A program made the position numbers and the translations under genes. A stretch of 64,000 nt of DNA from Bisbaumannia pacifica (GTDB taxonomy: Bacteria; Pseudomonadota; Gammaproteobacteria; Pseudomonadales; Halomonadaceae): the NCBI RefSeq assembly GCF_007989625.1, contig NZ_BJUK01000006.1, positions 1 to 64,000 of the forward strand. Reading direction: 5' to 3'. The notes below the pieces were generated by a model that made no database searches, was not told the DNA's origin, and worked only from the letters and a program-made list of their open reading frames with translations. Shown piece after piece: positions 45,797-55,924 of the stretch. The first letter of the stretch is position 1; each line of letters begins with the position of its first letter.

Positions 45797-46234
45797 TCAG
45801 CTTTCCAGCAGGAAGGTCACCGGGCCGTCGTTGATCAGCTCCACCTGCATATCGGCCCCGAACTCGCCGGTGGCGACCTTCGGCCAGGCGGCCCGCGCCC
45901 GGGTTACCAGGTGGTCGAACAGCGCTTCGCCCTCGGCGGGGGGCGCGGCGCTGGAGAAGCTGGGGCGCAGTCCCTTGCGGGTATCCGCCGCCAGGGTGAA
46001 CTGGGAGACCAGCAGCAGGCCGCCCTCCACCTGCCGCAGGTCGCGGTTCATCTTGCCGGCCTCATCCGAGAACACCCGGTAGTGCAGCAGCTTGTGCAGC
46101 AGCTTGTCGGCACGCGCCTGGTCGTCGCCCTTTTCCACCCCGACCAGGGCCAGCAGGCCCTGGTCGATGGCGCCCACCTCCTGACCCGCCACCACGACTC
46201 GGGCGTGGCGGACTCGCTGAATCAAGGCTCGCAT
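45797..46234 (-). CDS. dtd: D-aminoacyl-tRNA deacylase
   Basis: A 145-residue Dtd homodimer subunit that clears D-amino acids from tRNA. Motifs [17 protein letters not shown] and the C-terminal NDGPVTF (the Gly-cisPro region) are present. The family start [11 protein letters not shown] fixes 46234. Confidence 0.95.
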   Translation of the reverse strand: MRALIQRVRHARVVVAGQEVGAIDQGLLALVGVEKGDDQARADKLLHKLLHYRVFSDEAGKMNRDLRQVEGGLLLVSQFTLAADTRKGLRPSFSSAAPPAEGEALFDHLVTRARAAWPKVATGEFGADMQVELINDGPVTFLLES

Positions 46235-46281
46235 CGTCTCTCCTCCTGAGTGCCGGCGCAGGAGGGTAGCATGCGCCGCCA

Positions 46282-46839
46282 TCAGCGGCCCAGCAGGGCG
46301 TCGCGGAAGTCGTCGCGCAGCGGCCGGGGCCCCAGCCAGATGCCGAAGAGGGCCCTGGCCAGTTGTGGGTCATCCCCTTCGTAGAGCAGTTCGTCGTTGA
46401 GGCGCAGCCGCAGGCGCTCTCCGGCCCAGGTCAGGGCATAGCGGTCGCCGGGCGTCACATCCCGGTAACGGCGGTTGAAGGCCTCGAGCCCTGCCTCCAG
46501 GGCCGCATATTCAGCCTCGCCCAGGGCCTGGCGAAGGCTCTCCCGGGTCGCCTCGGCGAAATCTTCGGCGTCGATGGCATAAAAGTAGGCCAGCTCCAGG
46601 TGACGGGGGATCCGCGCCTGGGGCGCCGGGTTGGGATTGCCGTCGCCCTGATAGTAGGCGCCGGCATAGGCGTCCCAGATCATGTAACGGAAGAGTCCAC
46701 TGCCCAGGCGTCGCCAGCGCTGACCATCGGCCTCGAAGCTTGCCTCGAAGCGGGCGCCGTTGATATCCACGGGGCTGGCCTGGGCGGGCCCCAGGACGAT
46801 GCCGAGCAGTATCGGTAGGAGAAATAGCGAGCGGATCAT
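46282..46839 (-). CDS. Chalcone isomerase-like exported protein
   Basis: A 185-residue protein with a signal peptide (cleavage near AQASPVD) and a chalcone-isomerase-like domain, visible in [19 protein letters not shown] and [16 protein letters not shown]. Bacterial members are not known to be isomerases. It lies 47 bp upstream of dtd. Confidence 0.78.
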   Translation of the reverse strand: MIRSLFLLPILLGIVLGPAQASPVDINGARFEASFEADGQRWRRLGSGLFRYMIWDAYAGAYYQGDGNPNPAPQARIPRHLELAYFYAIDAEDFAEATRESLRQALGEAEYAALEAGLEAFNRRYRDVTPGDRYALTWAGERLRLRLNDELLYEGDDPQLARALFGIWLGPRPLRDDFRDALLGR

Positions 46840-46901
46840 CCAGGGCTCCTCGAGGGGTATTTCCCTGTACAGACACGCATGCTGTGTAGGAGTTCTGTCT
46901 A

Positions 46902-47747
46902 CTACCAGGCGCGACAGACCATGATGTCGCAGTGGGGTTCGGCGAGCAGCCGGGCGGTCAGGCGGCTCTGTTGGCGGCGCTGGCCGCGATAGCTCAGCGC
47001 CAGCAGGTCCGGGGGCTGACGGCGCAGCCGGGTCAGCAGCACCTCCAGGGGGTCACCCTGCTCCAGCTCCAGGCGCAGTTCCGGCACCGCCTCCACCTCG
47101 CCCATCAGGCGGTCCACCTCCCCCTCCAGTTGTTCGCGCAGGCGGGCCAACTCGCCGTCGCGCCAGCGGGCGAAGTCGCCGCTGGAGCCCAGCTCCCGTT
47201 CGCCGGGGATGTCCCAGGCGTGCAGCAGGGTCAGCCGTGCCTCGGGGAAGCGCTTGAGGGTCTCGCGCAGGGTATGGCGGCAGGTCAGCGAGAAGTCCAC
47301 GGGGACCAGGATATCTCGCCATTCCTGGGTGACCGGGTGGATGGCGGAGATCACCGGGCAGGGGGCGCCACGGATCACCCGCGCCAGGGTGGTGCCGGCC
47401 ACCAGCTCCGGTTCGCCGCGCTTGCGGTGCCCGCCGAGGAGGATCAGGTCGGCCTGGCGCTCGTGGGCCTCGCGAATGATCTCCTCGAAGGGGGCGCCGG
47501 CCACGGTCTGCAGCAGCGCCTGGGGGGCGGGCAGCGCATAGTCCTCGCGGATATCGGTCAGCAGGCGCTCCATCTCCGCCACCACCGCTTGCTCCAGGTC
47601 ATGGAGTGCCTGGCGCGGCAGGTGAGGATCGAGCACATGCAGGGCATCGAGGCGGGTTCCGCTGTCCACCGCCAGTTGGATGGCGCGGCCGAAGGCGGCG
47701 CGATTCTCCGCCGACAGGTCACAGGCGAACAGCAGGGTGCGAGTCAT
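46902..47747 (-). CDS. Tandem-domain universal stress protein
   Basis: A 281-residue protein with two Usp domains (about 1-140 and 145-281). The first has the ATP-loop-like GGHRKRGEPELVAGTTLARV; the second ends CDIMVCRAW. The layout is UspE-like. Likely a cytoplasmic stress protein. Confidence 0.85.
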   Translation of the reverse strand: MTRTLLFACDLSAENRAAFGRAIQLAVDSGTRLDALHVLDPHLPRQALHDLEQAVVAEMERLLTDIREDYALPAPQALLQTVAGAPFEEIIREAHERQADLILLGGHRKRGEPELVAGTTLARVIRGAPCPVISAIHPVTQEWRDILVPVDFSLTCRHTLRETLKRFPEARLTLLHAWDIPGERELGSSGDFARWRDGELARLREQLEGEVDRLMGEVEAVPELRLELEQGDPLEVLLTRLRRQPPDLLALSYRGQRRQQSRLTARLLAEPHCDIMVCRAW

Positions 47748-47819
47748 GGTCTCTCCCTCCCTCGAATGATGGCGATGCCCCACCTCAGGATGGTGGCTTA
47801 CCCGCTCCCCCGCAAGGCG

Positions 47820-48632
47820 TTACCACCAGGCATGGAAGTGATGCACCGGCCCCTGGCCTCGGCCCACGCCCAGGCGGTGACTCTCGGCCAGGGCCGCCTC
47901 CAGCCAGGCCTTGGCCTCGGTCACCGCCGCCAGGGGGGCGTCGCGGTGGGCCAGGCAGGCGGCGATGGCCGAGGAGAGCGAGCAGCCGGTGCCGTGCAAG
48001 TTGCCGGTGGCGATGCGCGGGCCGTCGAGCCACTGGGCGCCCTGCTCGTCCACCAGCAGGTCGGGACAGCGCTCGCCACGCAGGTGGCCGCCCTTGAGCA
48101 GGACCCGGGGGGCGCCCAGGGCCTGCAGGTGCGGCAGCAGCGCCTCCATGGCATCGGCATCATCGGGGGCGACGGTGTCGAGCAGCACCGCCGCCTCCGG
48201 CAGGTTGGGGGTGATCAGATCGGCCAGCGGCACCAGCAGCTCGCGCACGGCGCGGATGCCGGCGTCATCCACCAGCACATCGCCGCTCTTGGCCACCATC
48301 ACCGGATCCAGCACGACCCAGCGCGGACGCCGCTTGGTCAGGGCCTCGCGGATCACTTCGGCCACCTCGCGGCTGGCGACCATGCCGATCTTCACGGCAT
48401 CGATGGCGATATCGTCGAGCAGGGTCTCCAACTGGGCGGCGATAAAGTCCGCCGGCACCGGGTGGACCCCGGTCACCCCCTGGGTGTTCTGGGCGGTCAG
48501 GGCGGTGATCACGCTGGTACCATAGGCGCCCAGCGCCGAAAAGGTCTTGAGGTCGGCCTGGATGCCGGCGCCGCCGCTGGGATCGGAGCCGGCGATGGTC
48601 AGCAGCTTGGGAATCGGGGGAGTGTGAGTCAT
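47820..48632 (-). CDS. thiD: Hydroxymethylpyrimidine (phosphate) kinase
   Basis: A 270-residue ribokinase-fold enzyme making HMP diphosphate for thiamine. Landmarks are [29 protein letters not shown] and the C-terminal [12 protein letters not shown]. Length is normal. Divergent from the gene at 48692. Confidence 0.94.
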   Translation of the reverse strand: MTHTPPIPKLLTIAGSDPSGGAGIQADLKTFSALGAYGTSVITALTAQNTQGVTGVHPVPADFIAAQLETLLDDIAIDAVKIGMVASREVAEVIREALTKRRPRWVVLDPVMVAKSGDVLVDDAGIRAVRELLVPLADLITPNLPEAAVLLDTVAPDDADAMEALLPHLQALGAPRVLLKGGHLRGERCPDLLVDEQGAQWLDGPRIATGNLHGTGCSLSSAIAACLAHRDAPLAAVTEAKAWLEAALAESHRLGVGRGQGPVHHFHAWW

Positions 48633-48691
48633 GAAGAGGTCTTGTCGTTGATGTCGCCGCCTAGCCTACTGCAAGGTGGTGGGGGCTCGCC

Positions 48692-49129
48692 ATGCTGAGT
48701 CTCTTTGTAGTAGCCCTGGTCAGTGCCACTCTGCTACCCGGTGGCTCCGAGCTGTGGCTGGCCCGGCTCTGGTGCCAGGGCGAGTCGGCGGCGCTGCTCT
48801 GGGCGGTCGCCAGCGCCGGCAACACCCTGGGCAGCCTGATCAACGTCTGGCTGGGACGCTATGCGCGGCGTTTCCAGGACCGGCGCTGGTTTCCCGCCTC
48901 TCGGACGGGACTGGTCCGGGCCGAGCGCTGGTATTACCGCTTCGGCGAGTGGAGCCTGCTGCTTTCCTGGGCACCGCTGATCGGCGACCCCCTGACGGTA
49001 CTGGCCGGGGTCTTCCGGCTGCCCTGGTGGCGGGCCATCCTGCTGATCGGCCTGGCCAAGGGGGCCCGCTATGCGCTGGTGCTGTTGCTGGCCCGGCAGT
49101 GGCTGGCGCCGCTGTGTGGCGGCGCCTGA
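48692..49129 (+). CDS. YqaA-family (VTT-like) membrane protein
   Basis: A 145-residue inner-membrane protein with about four helices and the segment ASAGNTLGSLINVWLGRY typical of YqaA/DedA-like proteins. Family function is unclear; relatives are linked to lipid flipping. Confidence 0.8.
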   Translation: MLSLFVVALVSATLLPGGSELWLARLWCQGESAALLWAVASAGNTLGSLINVWLGRYARRFQDRRWFPASRTGLVRAERWYYRFGEWSLLLSWAPLIGDPLTVLAGVFRLPWWRAILLIGLAKGARYALVLLLARQWLAPLCGGA

Positions 49130-49141
49130 CGCCTGTCGGGA

Positions 49142-50545
49142 TCAGAGCTGCGCGGGCAGCCAGGTGGCCAGCTCGGGGAAGGCGGCCAGGGCCAGCAGCA
49201 TGCTCAACTGCAGCAGGATAAAGGGAATCACCCCGCGGTAGATGGCCGAGGTGGGCACGCTCTCCGGCGTCACCCCGCGCAGGTAGAAGAGCGCGAAGCC
49301 GAAGGGCGGGGTGAGGAAGGAGGTCTGCAGGTTGATGGCGATCATCACCCCTAGCCAGACGGGGTCGATGCCCATGGCCAGCAGTACCGGGCCGACGATG
49401 GGCACCACCACGAAGGTGATCTCGATAAAGTCGAGGATAAAGCCCAGCAGGAACATCACCAGCATCACGATCAGCATGGCCCCCACCACGCCACCGGGCA
49501 TCGACTCGAACAGCTCGGTGACCAGGGCCTCGCCGCCATAGGCGCGGAACACCAGGGAGAAGAGGGTGGCGCCGATCAGGATCAGGAACACCATGCTGGT
49601 GACCTGGGTGGTGGTGCGGGTCACCTCCTGGAGCATGGCGAGGCTCACCCGCCCCTTGACCAGGGCCAGCACCAGGGCGCCGAAGGCGCCCACCGCCGAG
49701 GCCTCGGTGGGCGTGGCGAAACCGCCGAGGATCGAGCCCAGCACGGCGACGATCAGCACCACCGGTGGCACCAGTCCCTTGAGCAGCAGCGGCCAGACGC
49801 TGCCTCGATGCCCCAGCTCCTGCATCAGCGCCTGGCGATCGACGGGCGGAGCCAGCCTTGGCCTGAGCCAGGCGGTGAGAATGACGTAGACGATATAGGC
49901 CAGCACCAGGATCAAGCCGGGGATCAGGGCGCCGACGAAGAGGTCGCCCACCGAGACCGTCCTGGGACTCCACACCCCCATGGCCAGTTGCGCCTGCTGA
50001 TAGGCGTTGGAGAGCACGTCGCCGAGCAGCACCAGGGCGATGGAGGGCGGAATGATCTGCCCCAGGGTGCCGGTGGCGCAGATGGTGCCGGTGGCCAGCG
50101 CCGGGGAATAGCCGCGCTTGAGCATGGTGGGCAGCGATAGCAGGCCCATGGTGACCACGGTGGCGCCGACGATGCCGGTGGAGGCGGCCAGCAGCATGCC
50201 GACCAGGATCACCGCGATGCCCAGGCCGCCCCGCAGGCTGCCGAAGGCCAGGGTCATGGCGTCGAGCAGCGTCTCGGCGACCCGCGATTTCTCCAGCAGC
50301 ACCCCCATCAGCACGAAGAGCGGCACCGCCAGCAGGGTCTGGTTGGTCATGATGCCGTAGACCCGGTTGGGCATGGCGGAGAGGAAGTTGGCCTCGAAGT
50401 GAAGGGCCACGCCCAGGGCCTCCAGGCCCATCCCCAGGCCGGCGAAGGCCAGGGCGGTGCCGGCCAGCGACAGGGCCACCGGATAGCCCAGCATCAGCAC
50501 GACACAGATGGTGGCAAACAGAAAGAACGGCATATAGTCGAGCAC
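49142..50545 (-). CDS. TRAP transporter large permease, binding protein missing
   Basis: A 467-residue DctM-type permease of the longer class, with about 13 helices and motifs GIVGATVVTMGLLSLP, PPSIALVLLGDVLSNAYQQAQ and FATPTEASAVGAFGA. The GTG at 50545 overlaps the dctQ stop by one base and has GAGGAGG eight bases upstream; the ATG at 50533 is too far from it. No DctP gene lies nearby. The substrate is unknown; this class often moves dicarboxylates or C4/C5 acids. Confidence 0.85.
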   Translation of the reverse strand: MLDYMPFFLFATICVVLMLGYPVALSLAGTALAFAGLGMGLEALGVALHFEANFLSAMPNRVYGIMTNQTLLAVPLFVLMGVLLEKSRVAETLLDAMTLAFGSLRGGLGIAVILVGMLLAASTGIVGATVVTMGLLSLPTMLKRGYSPALATGTICATGTLGQIIPPSIALVLLGDVLSNAYQQAQLAMGVWSPRTVSVGDLFVGALIPGLILVLAYIVYVILTAWLRPRLAPPVDRQALMQELGHRGSVWPLLLKGLVPPVVLIVAVLGSILGGFATPTEASAVGAFGALVLALVKGRVSLAMLQEVTRTTTQVTSMVFLILIGATLFSLVFRAYGGEALVTELFESMPGGVVGAMLIVMLVMFLLGFILDFIEITFVVVPIVGPVLLAMGIDPVWLGVMIAINLQTSFLTPPFGFALFYLRGVTPESVPTSAIYRGVIPFILLQLSMLLALAAFPELATWLPAQL

Positions 50546-51105
50546 TAGAGCACCTCCTCGTGCTCGGGTTCCGGGGCCGCCAGGCGCCCGCGCAGGATCA
50601 GTACCTGACGGATCGACAGGGCGATGCCCTGAATCAGCAGCAGCAGACTCATCAGGGGAATCAGGGACTTGAGCAGGTAGATCACCGGCAGGTTGGCGTC
50701 CGAGGAGCGCTCCAGGATGGCCCAACTGCTGGCGACGTACGCGAGGCTGCCCAGGCCGATAAACAGCACCACCGGGAGCAGCAGGAAGAGGGTGCCGGCC
50801 AGGTCGATCCAGGCGCGGCCCTTGGCGGAGAGGCGGCGATAGAAGATGTCCACCCGCACATGGCCGTCATGCCGGAGGGTGTAGGCGGCCCCCAGCATAA
50901 AGACGACGGCGTGCATATACATCACCGATTCCTGCATCGCCATGCTGTGGATGCCCAGGGCGTAGCGCATTACCACCAGCGCGAACTGCACCAGCATCAT
51001 CGCCAGGGTCAGCCAGGCGATGGCCCGGCCGAGGGTCTCGATAACGCCCTCGATCCGCCTGAGCAGCGCCGGTTCTTGGCCCGTCGCGTTGCGAGTCGTG
51101 GTCAT
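50545..51105 (-). CDS. TRAP transporter small permease
   Basis: A 186-residue DctQ-type protein with four predicted helices. Translationally coupled to the large permease. Upstream is a nuclease gene on the same strand, not the usual dctP. Confidence 0.84.
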   Translation of the reverse strand: MTTTRNATGQEPALLRRIEGVIETLGRAIAWLTLAMMLVQFALVVMRYALGIHSMAMQESVMYMHAVVFMLGAAYTLRHDGHVRVDIFYRRLSAKGRAWIDLAGTLFLLLPVVLFIGLGSLAYVASSWAILERSSDANLPVIYLLKSLIPLMSLLLLIQGIALSIRQVLILRGRLAAPEPEHEEVL

Positions 51106-51188
51106 GGAAGAGTCTCGTCAATTGTCCAGCAGAGGCGGCATCATCGCCGATTCGATGCCGTTCGTCATCCACTGGCCCCGACGAGGTA

Positions 51189-52010
51189 TCAGGACTGGAG
51201 GGTGCGCCTGTGGGGGTAGAGGGCCCGCTGACAGGCCGCGGGCAGGTGGATGTCCACCGCCACCGGCAGATGATCCGAGAAGAGATGATCCAGGACGCGC
51301 ACCTCATCGGCCACCAGGGAATCGGATAGCAGGATATGGTCCAGGGCCCGTCGAGGCTGCCAGGAGGGATAGCTGAGCAGCGGCTTGACCGGGTGCAGGG
51401 GCAGGGCCGCACAGAAATCGGAGTGGGCGTGGAGCTGGTCCGGCGTGCAGTTGAGGTCTCCCATCACCACCACATGGCGTAGCGGCATGATCAGTTCGCT
51501 GAGGTAGTCGAGCTGACGCTTGCGGCCGCGGTGGCTCAGGGCCAGATGAGCGACGAAGAGATGCAGGGCATCGGGGCCCTCGCCGAAGCGGGCGTGAATG
51601 GCGCCGCGGCCGGGCAGGGTGCCGGGCAGGCGGTGTTCCTCGACATGCGCCGGCGGCAGCCGCGACAAGAGGCCATTGCTGTGCTGAGCGAAGCGCCCCA
51701 GGTTGCGATTGAGCTGTTGAAAATGGTGGGGAAAGCCGGCGCGGCCGGCCAGGTACTCCACCTGATTGATATGGTTGGAGCGGAAGCTGCCGCCGTCGAC
51801 CTCCTGGAGGCCGACGATATCGAATTGCCCCAGGACCTTGCCGACCATGTCCAGGCGGCCGCGGCGCTTGGGGTGGGGCAGCAGGTGCTGCCAGCTGCGG
51901 GTCAGGTAGTGGTGGTAGGCCGAGGTGTGAATCCCCACCTGCAGGTTGAAGGTGAGCAGGCGCAGGTGGCCCGACTCAGGCAGCGGGTGGAAGACCTCGG
52001 CCCGGGCCAT
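51189..52010 (-). CDS. Endonuclease/exonuclease/phosphatase-family protein
   Basis: A 273-residue EEP-fold metal-dependent phosphoesterase with LLTFNLQVG, GLQEVDGGSFRSN (metal Glu), VMGDLNCTP and the C-terminal LFSDHLPVAVDI (catalytic His). It lies 4 bp after dsbA; this dsbA-EEP pairing also occurs in pseudomonads. Confidence 0.85.
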   Translation of the reverse strand: MARAEVFHPLPESGHLRLLTFNLQVGIHTSAYHHYLTRSWQHLLPHPKRRGRLDMVGKVLGQFDIVGLQEVDGGSFRSNHINQVEYLAGRAGFPHHFQQLNRNLGRFAQHSNGLLSRLPPAHVEEHRLPGTLPGRGAIHARFGEGPDALHLFVAHLALSHRGRKRQLDYLSELIMPLRHVVVMGDLNCTPDQLHAHSDFCAALPLHPVKPLLSYPSWQPRRALDHILLSDSLVADEVRVLDHLFSDHLPVAVDIHLPAACQRALYPHRRTLQS

Positions 52011-52014
52011 GGGC

Positions 52015-52653
52015 TTACTCGCCCCGTTCCTGGCGAACCTTGTCGATCAGCGCCTCGGCGATCTGCGGCATGTTTTCCAGGCTGCCGGCGCTGGAGGGGC
52101 TGACCAGGTAGCGGCCATCGATGACCAGGGCCGGGACGCCCATCAGGCGCATGGCGCGCATGCGGGCATGGGCCTGATTGACCTGGGAACGCACGCCGAA
52201 GGAGGTCAGGGCCTCCCGGGCCTCGGCTTCGTCGACGCCATGCTCGGCGAAGAAGGCCGCCACCTCGTCGGTGTCGGTCAGGCGCTCGCCCTGCTGGTGA
52301 ATGGCGTCGAAGATCTCGGCGTGGACCTCCTCGAGGATGCCCAGGTCGTCGGCGGCATAGAAGACGCCGGCATGGGTGTTCCAGTCGCCGCCCATGGTGG
52401 CGGGCAGATGCACCACGCTGACGTCGTCGTCCAGGGTGGGGTACCAGTCGGCAAGGCTCGACTGCAGGCGGTAGCAGTGCGGGCAGCCGTACCAGAAGGC
52501 CTCGGTGACCTCGATCTGGTCCGCTTCCACCACGGTCGCCACCGGGTTGGCCAGCACCTCGTAGTGTTCGCCCTCCACCAGGGGCGTGGACTGGGCCTGG
52601 GCCAGGCCGGCCAGGCCGACGAGTGCCAGGGACGCCATCAGGGGCTTGAGCAT
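52015..52653 (-). CDS. dsbA: Thiol:disulfide interchange protein DsbA
   Basis: A 212-residue periplasmic oxidase with a signal peptide (cleavage near LAQAQ) and active site C57-P-H-C60 in FWYGCPHCYRLQ. The cis-Pro loop GVPALVIDGRY is present. It introduces disulfides into exported proteins. Confidence 0.93.
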   Translation of the reverse strand: MLKPLMASLALVGLAGLAQAQSTPLVEGEHYEVLANPVATVVEADQIEVTEAFWYGCPHCYRLQSSLADWYPTLDDDVSVVHLPATMGGDWNTHAGVFYAADDLGILEEVHAEIFDAIHQQGERLTDTDEVAAFFAEHGVDEAEAREALTSFGVRSQVNQAHARMRAMRLMGVPALVIDGRYLVSPSSAGSLENMPQIAEALIDKVRQERGE

Positions 52654-52755
52654 GGGGGAGATCTCCTTGGGGCTAAAGGTAACAGGGTTCGCCGGAGGCT
52701 GCGTGGCGCGCCGCAGGCTTGGAGCCCTTCCGGGGCCTGAGGTTCCCCGAAAATG

Positions 52756-52787
52756 ACACGGGGCGGCCTGGAATGGCCGCCCCGTGT
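52756..52787 (-). terminator. Terminator after cytochrome c4
   Basis: A 13-bp stem ACACGGGGCGGCC/GGCCGCCCCGTGT with a 6-nt loop, followed on the minus strand by CATTTTC. It separates cytochrome c4 from dsbA. Confidence 0.75.
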
Positions 52788-52808
52788 GTCAGGCGCTAGC
52801 GGGCTCGC

Positions 52809-53423
52809 TTAGTGGAGGCCGAGCACATAGTTGGCCACGGCTTCCATGTCGCGGTCGCTCATCTTGGTGGCGATATCGCGCATGATGGCGTTGGGGTCGT
52901 TGGCCCGCTCGCTATCGGCGAAGGCCTGCAGGGTGGCGACGACATAGTCGGGGTGCTGGCCGCTCAGGGCCGGGTAGGCCGCGGAGCCGATGCCCACCCC
53001 GGTGGGGCTGTGACAGGCGGCGCAGGCCGGGATGCCCTTGGCCATGTCGCCGGCCCGGTAGAGCTCCTGGCCGCGAGCCACCAGCTCGGCGTCCGGGTCG
53101 GCCTGGCCCAGGTTGGCGTCCTGCTGGGCGAAGAAGGCGGCCACGTCCCAGGCGTCCTGATCGCTGAAGTTATCCACCTGCCCGGCCATCTGCGGCACCA
53201 GGCGGTTGCCGTCGCGGATATCCATGATCTGCTTGGCCAGGTAGGAGGCCTGCTGCCCCGCCAGATTGGGGAAGGCGGGCGAGATGCTGATGCCCTCCTG
53301 ACCGTGACAGGCGGCGCAGGTCTGCGCCTTCTCGCGGCCCGCGGCGGGGTCGCCCTGGAGGTCGGCGTGGGCCACGCCCACTGCGCCCATGGTCAGGGCC
53401 AGGCTTGCCAGTAACTTTCTCAT
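52809..53423 (-). CDS. Dihaem cytochrome c4
   Basis: A 204-residue periplasmic cytochrome with a signal peptide (cleavage near AHADL) and two CAACH haem sites, C36-x2-C39-H40 and C134-x2-C137-H138. The two halves are homologous. It carries electrons to terminal oxidases. The frame opens earlier, but the signal peptide sets the start at 53423. The gap 53424-53645 to engB shows no clear element. Confidence 0.92.
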   Translation of the reverse strand: MRKLLASLALTMGAVGVAHADLQGDPAAGREKAQTCAACHGQEGISISPAFPNLAGQQASYLAKQIMDIRDGNRLVPQMAGQVDNFSDQDAWDVAAFFAQQDANLGQADPDAELVARGQELYRAGDMAKGIPACAACHSPTGVGIGSAAYPALSGQHPDYVVATLQAFADSERANDPNAIMRDIATKMSDRDMEAVANYVLGLH

Positions 53424-53645
53424 CGCTAATCCACTATGCCATTGATTGTTGACCGGAACGTATCCTGGGCGCCGCCCGCTGTCCATGCTGCGCCGCGAGG
53501 GCGCGGGTCGTTGTCGGCGAGAGCAGGGTGGTACACTAACGTGTCCCAGGTCGCTGAAAAATACAGGGCATTATAACGACTCGCCAGGGCGAGGTGAATC
53601 TGCCCGACCTGCCACCTAAGCCGAACTTTCGCCAGGATCCCATCG

Positions 53646-54254
53646 ATGCCGTCTCTTAACTACCAGACCGCCCGCTTTCTCACCAGTGCGCCGACCCTGG
53701 CCCAGTGCCCGCCGGACGAGGGGCGCGAGGTGGCCTTCGCCGGGCGCTCCAACGCCGGCAAGTCCAGCGCCATCAACACCCTGACCCAGCAGAAGGCGCT
53801 GGCGCGGACCTCCAAGACCCCGGGGCGTACCCAGTTGATCAACTTCTTCTCCCTGGGCGAGGAGACCGGCCGGCGCCTGGTGGACCTGCCCGGCTACGGC
53901 TTCGCCAAGGTGCCGGAGAAGGTCAAGCTGGAGTGGCAGCGCCACCTGGGCGAGTACCTGCGCGGTCGCGCCTGCCTGGCCGGTTTGGTGCTGGTGATGG
54001 ACGTGCGCCACCCGCTCACCGAGTTCGACCAGATGATGCTGGGTTGGGCCGACGAGCAGTCGATGCCGGTGCATATCCTGCTGACCAAGGCCGACAAGCT
54101 GAAGAGCGGCGCCGCCAAGTCGGCCCTGCTGCAGGTGCGCCGGCGCCTGCAGGAGTGGGAAGACCTGGTCAGCGTCCAGCTCTTCTCGGCCCTCAAGCGT
54201 GAGGGCGTCGAGGAGGCCCGGGTGCGGCTGGACGGCTGGCTGGCCGAAGGCTGA
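53646..54254 (+). CDS. engB: Ribosome biogenesis GTPase EngB
   Basis: A 202-residue YihA/YsxC GTPase with G1 GRSNAGKS (33-40), G2 region KTPGRTQ, G3 DLPGYG and G4 TKADK. It assists 50S subunit assembly. Location next to cytochrome c4, in divergent orientation, is conserved in pseudomonads. Confidence 0.95.
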   Translation: MPSLNYQTARFLTSAPTLAQCPPDEGREVAFAGRSNAGKSSAINTLTQQKALARTSKTPGRTQLINFFSLGEETGRRLVDLPGYGFAKVPEKVKLEWQRHLGEYLRGRACLAGLVLVMDVRHPLTEFDQMMLGWADEQSMPVHILLTKADKLKSGAAKSALLQVRRRLQEWEDLVSVQLFSALKREGVEEARVRLDGWLAEG

Positions 54255-54260
54255 GGGGCG

Positions 54261-55007
54261 TTACGCCTGGCCCCGCAGGCGCGCCAGTAACGCCGGCAGC
54301 TCGCGCACATGGGTGAGGCGATGCACGCCCTCCGGCAGGGCCTCGCCCGCTGCCTGGTCGTGACGGTCGATCCAGGCCACCCGCATGCCCAGGCGGCGTG
54401 CCGGCAGCACGTCCTCCTTCCAGGAGTCGCCCACGTGCAGGGCCCGCGAGGGGGCGCTGTCGAGGCGCGCCAAGGCGGCCAGGAAGGGCCGCGCATCGGG
54501 CTTGGGCGCGAGCAGCTCGCCGGCGATGATCGACACCGGGAAATGGCGCACCAGGGGCAGCCGGTTGAGGTCGACGTTGCCGTTGGTGATGGTGGCCAGG
54601 CGATACTCCCCCGCCAGTCCCTCCAGCAGGGCATCCACCTCCGGGTAGGGGGCGAGGCGGTGGCGCAGCTCGAGGAAGCGTTCCATGGCCGCGGTGGCCC
54701 ACATCTCCGCTTCCCGGGGAGGCAGGCCATAGGCCTCCAGTAACTCATAGAGGCTGCGGTTGCGAATCCAGGTGAAGTCGCCGCGGCGCAACGGGAAGCG
54801 CCGCGCCACCTCGCCGCGGTGCTGCACATAGGCGGGCAGCGGGAAGCGCTCGCCATAGCGGCCCAGGCGCTCCAGGCGCGCCTCCAGCCAGGTGCTCAGG
54901 GCACTGTCCAGCCAGTGGTAGTGTCCCTGCTCGGCGTGCTCCATCACCGGGCCGTTGTCCCACAGGGTGTCGTCCAGATCGAAGGTCAGGGTATCGAGGC
55001 GCGTCAT
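54261..55007 (-). CDS. HAD-family hydrolase, YigB-like
   Basis: A 248-residue HAD phosphatase: motif [10 protein letters not shown], motif II TITNGN, motif III Lys in LAPKPD and motif [10 protein letters not shown]. YigB dephosphorylates FMN, and the place after xerC matches yigB. Its start overlaps the xerC stop by four bases. Confidence 0.87.
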   Translation of the reverse strand: MTRLDTLTFDLDDTLWDNGPVMEHAEQGHYHWLDSALSTWLEARLERLGRYGERFPLPAYVQHRGEVARRFPLRRGDFTWIRNRSLYELLEAYGLPPREAEMWATAAMERFLELRHRLAPYPEVDALLEGLAGEYRLATITNGNVDLNRLPLVRHFPVSIIAGELLAPKPDARPFLAALARLDSAPSRALHVGDSWKEDVLPARRLGMRVAWIDRHDQAAGEALPEGVHRLTHVRELPALLARLRGQA

Positions 55008-55924
55008 GGGTCATCCTGGCCGCCCTCGGGGCGGCGTCGTGCGCGTGGATGGGCGGCATCGTAGCTGGCGGCTAGGTGCTGCCAGTCGAGGCGAGTATAG
55101 ACCTGGGTGGTGCTTAGGTTGGCATGGCCCAGCAGCTCCTGCACCGCGCGCAGGTCCTGGCTCGACTCCAGTAGGTGGCTGGCGAAGGAGTGGCGCAGGC
55201 GGTGGGGATGCAGGTGCTCGGCGAGGCCGCGCTCCCGGGCCAGCTTGGCCAGGCGTAGCTGGATGGCGCGGTGGCCCAGGCGGCTGCCCCGCCGGCCGAC
55301 AAAGAGCGCCGGCTCACCCTCGTTGGCCAGCTGGCCACGCACCGGCAACCAGGCGTCCAGGGCCTGGCGGGCCCGTCGCCCGATGGGCAGCTGGCGCGGC
55401 TTGGCGCCCTTGCCCAGTACCCGCAGGCGGCGCGGCTGGAGGTCGTCCAGGTCGAGGCCGGCCAGCTCCGCCAGGCGCAGGCCGCAGGAGTAGAAGAGCT
55501 CCAGCATGGCCTGGTCGCGGCGCGCCAGGGGCGAGTCGTCGTGGGGCGTATCGAGGAAGCGCGCCAGCTGGTCCACGTCCACCGGCTTGGGCAGGTGGCG
55601 GGGCTGGCGAGGCGCCTGGGAGAGGCGCACCGGGTCGTGATCGAGGCGGCCGGTCGCTACCAGGTGAGCCGCGAAGCGTGACAGGGCGGCGCGGCGCCGC
55701 GCCAGGCTGCGCGGCGCCAGGCCCCGGGCCCGCTCCTGGCCCAGGAAGCGCCGCACCAGGGCGGCGTCGAGCGCGCCCCAGTCGGCGAGTCCGGTCTCCT
55801 CGGCGAAGGCCTGGAAGGCGCTCAGGTCGCGGCGGTAGGCGGCCAGGGTGGCCGGGCTCGCCTCCCGCGCCAGGCCGCCGAGGAAGGCCTCAAGGGCGTC
55901 GGCGAGGGCCTCAGCGGGAGGCAT
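55004..55924 (-). CDS. xerC: Tyrosine recombinase XerC
   Basis: A 306-residue site-specific recombinase that resolves chromosome dimers at dif with XerD. The N-terminal SAM-like domain spans about 1-100. Catalytic residues appear in CGLRLAEL (Arg), [13 protein letters not shown] (His, Arg), LLGHANL (His) and VYTRLD (nucleophile Tyr). It overlaps DUF484 upstream by 14 bases. Confidence 0.93.
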   Translation of the reverse strand: MPPAEALADALEAFLGGLAREASPATLAAYRRDLSAFQAFAEETGLADWGALDAALVRRFLGQERARGLAPRSLARRRAALSRFAAHLVATGRLDHDPVRLSQAPRQPRHLPKPVDVDQLARFLDTPHDDSPLARRDQAMLELFYSCGLRLAELAGLDLDDLQPRRLRVLGKGAKPRQLPIGRRARQALDAWLPVRGQLANEGEPALFVGRRGSRLGHRAIQLRLAKLARERGLAEHLHPHRLRHSFASHLLESSQDLRAVQELLGHANLSTTQVYTRLDWQHLAASYDAAHPRARRRPEGGQDDP

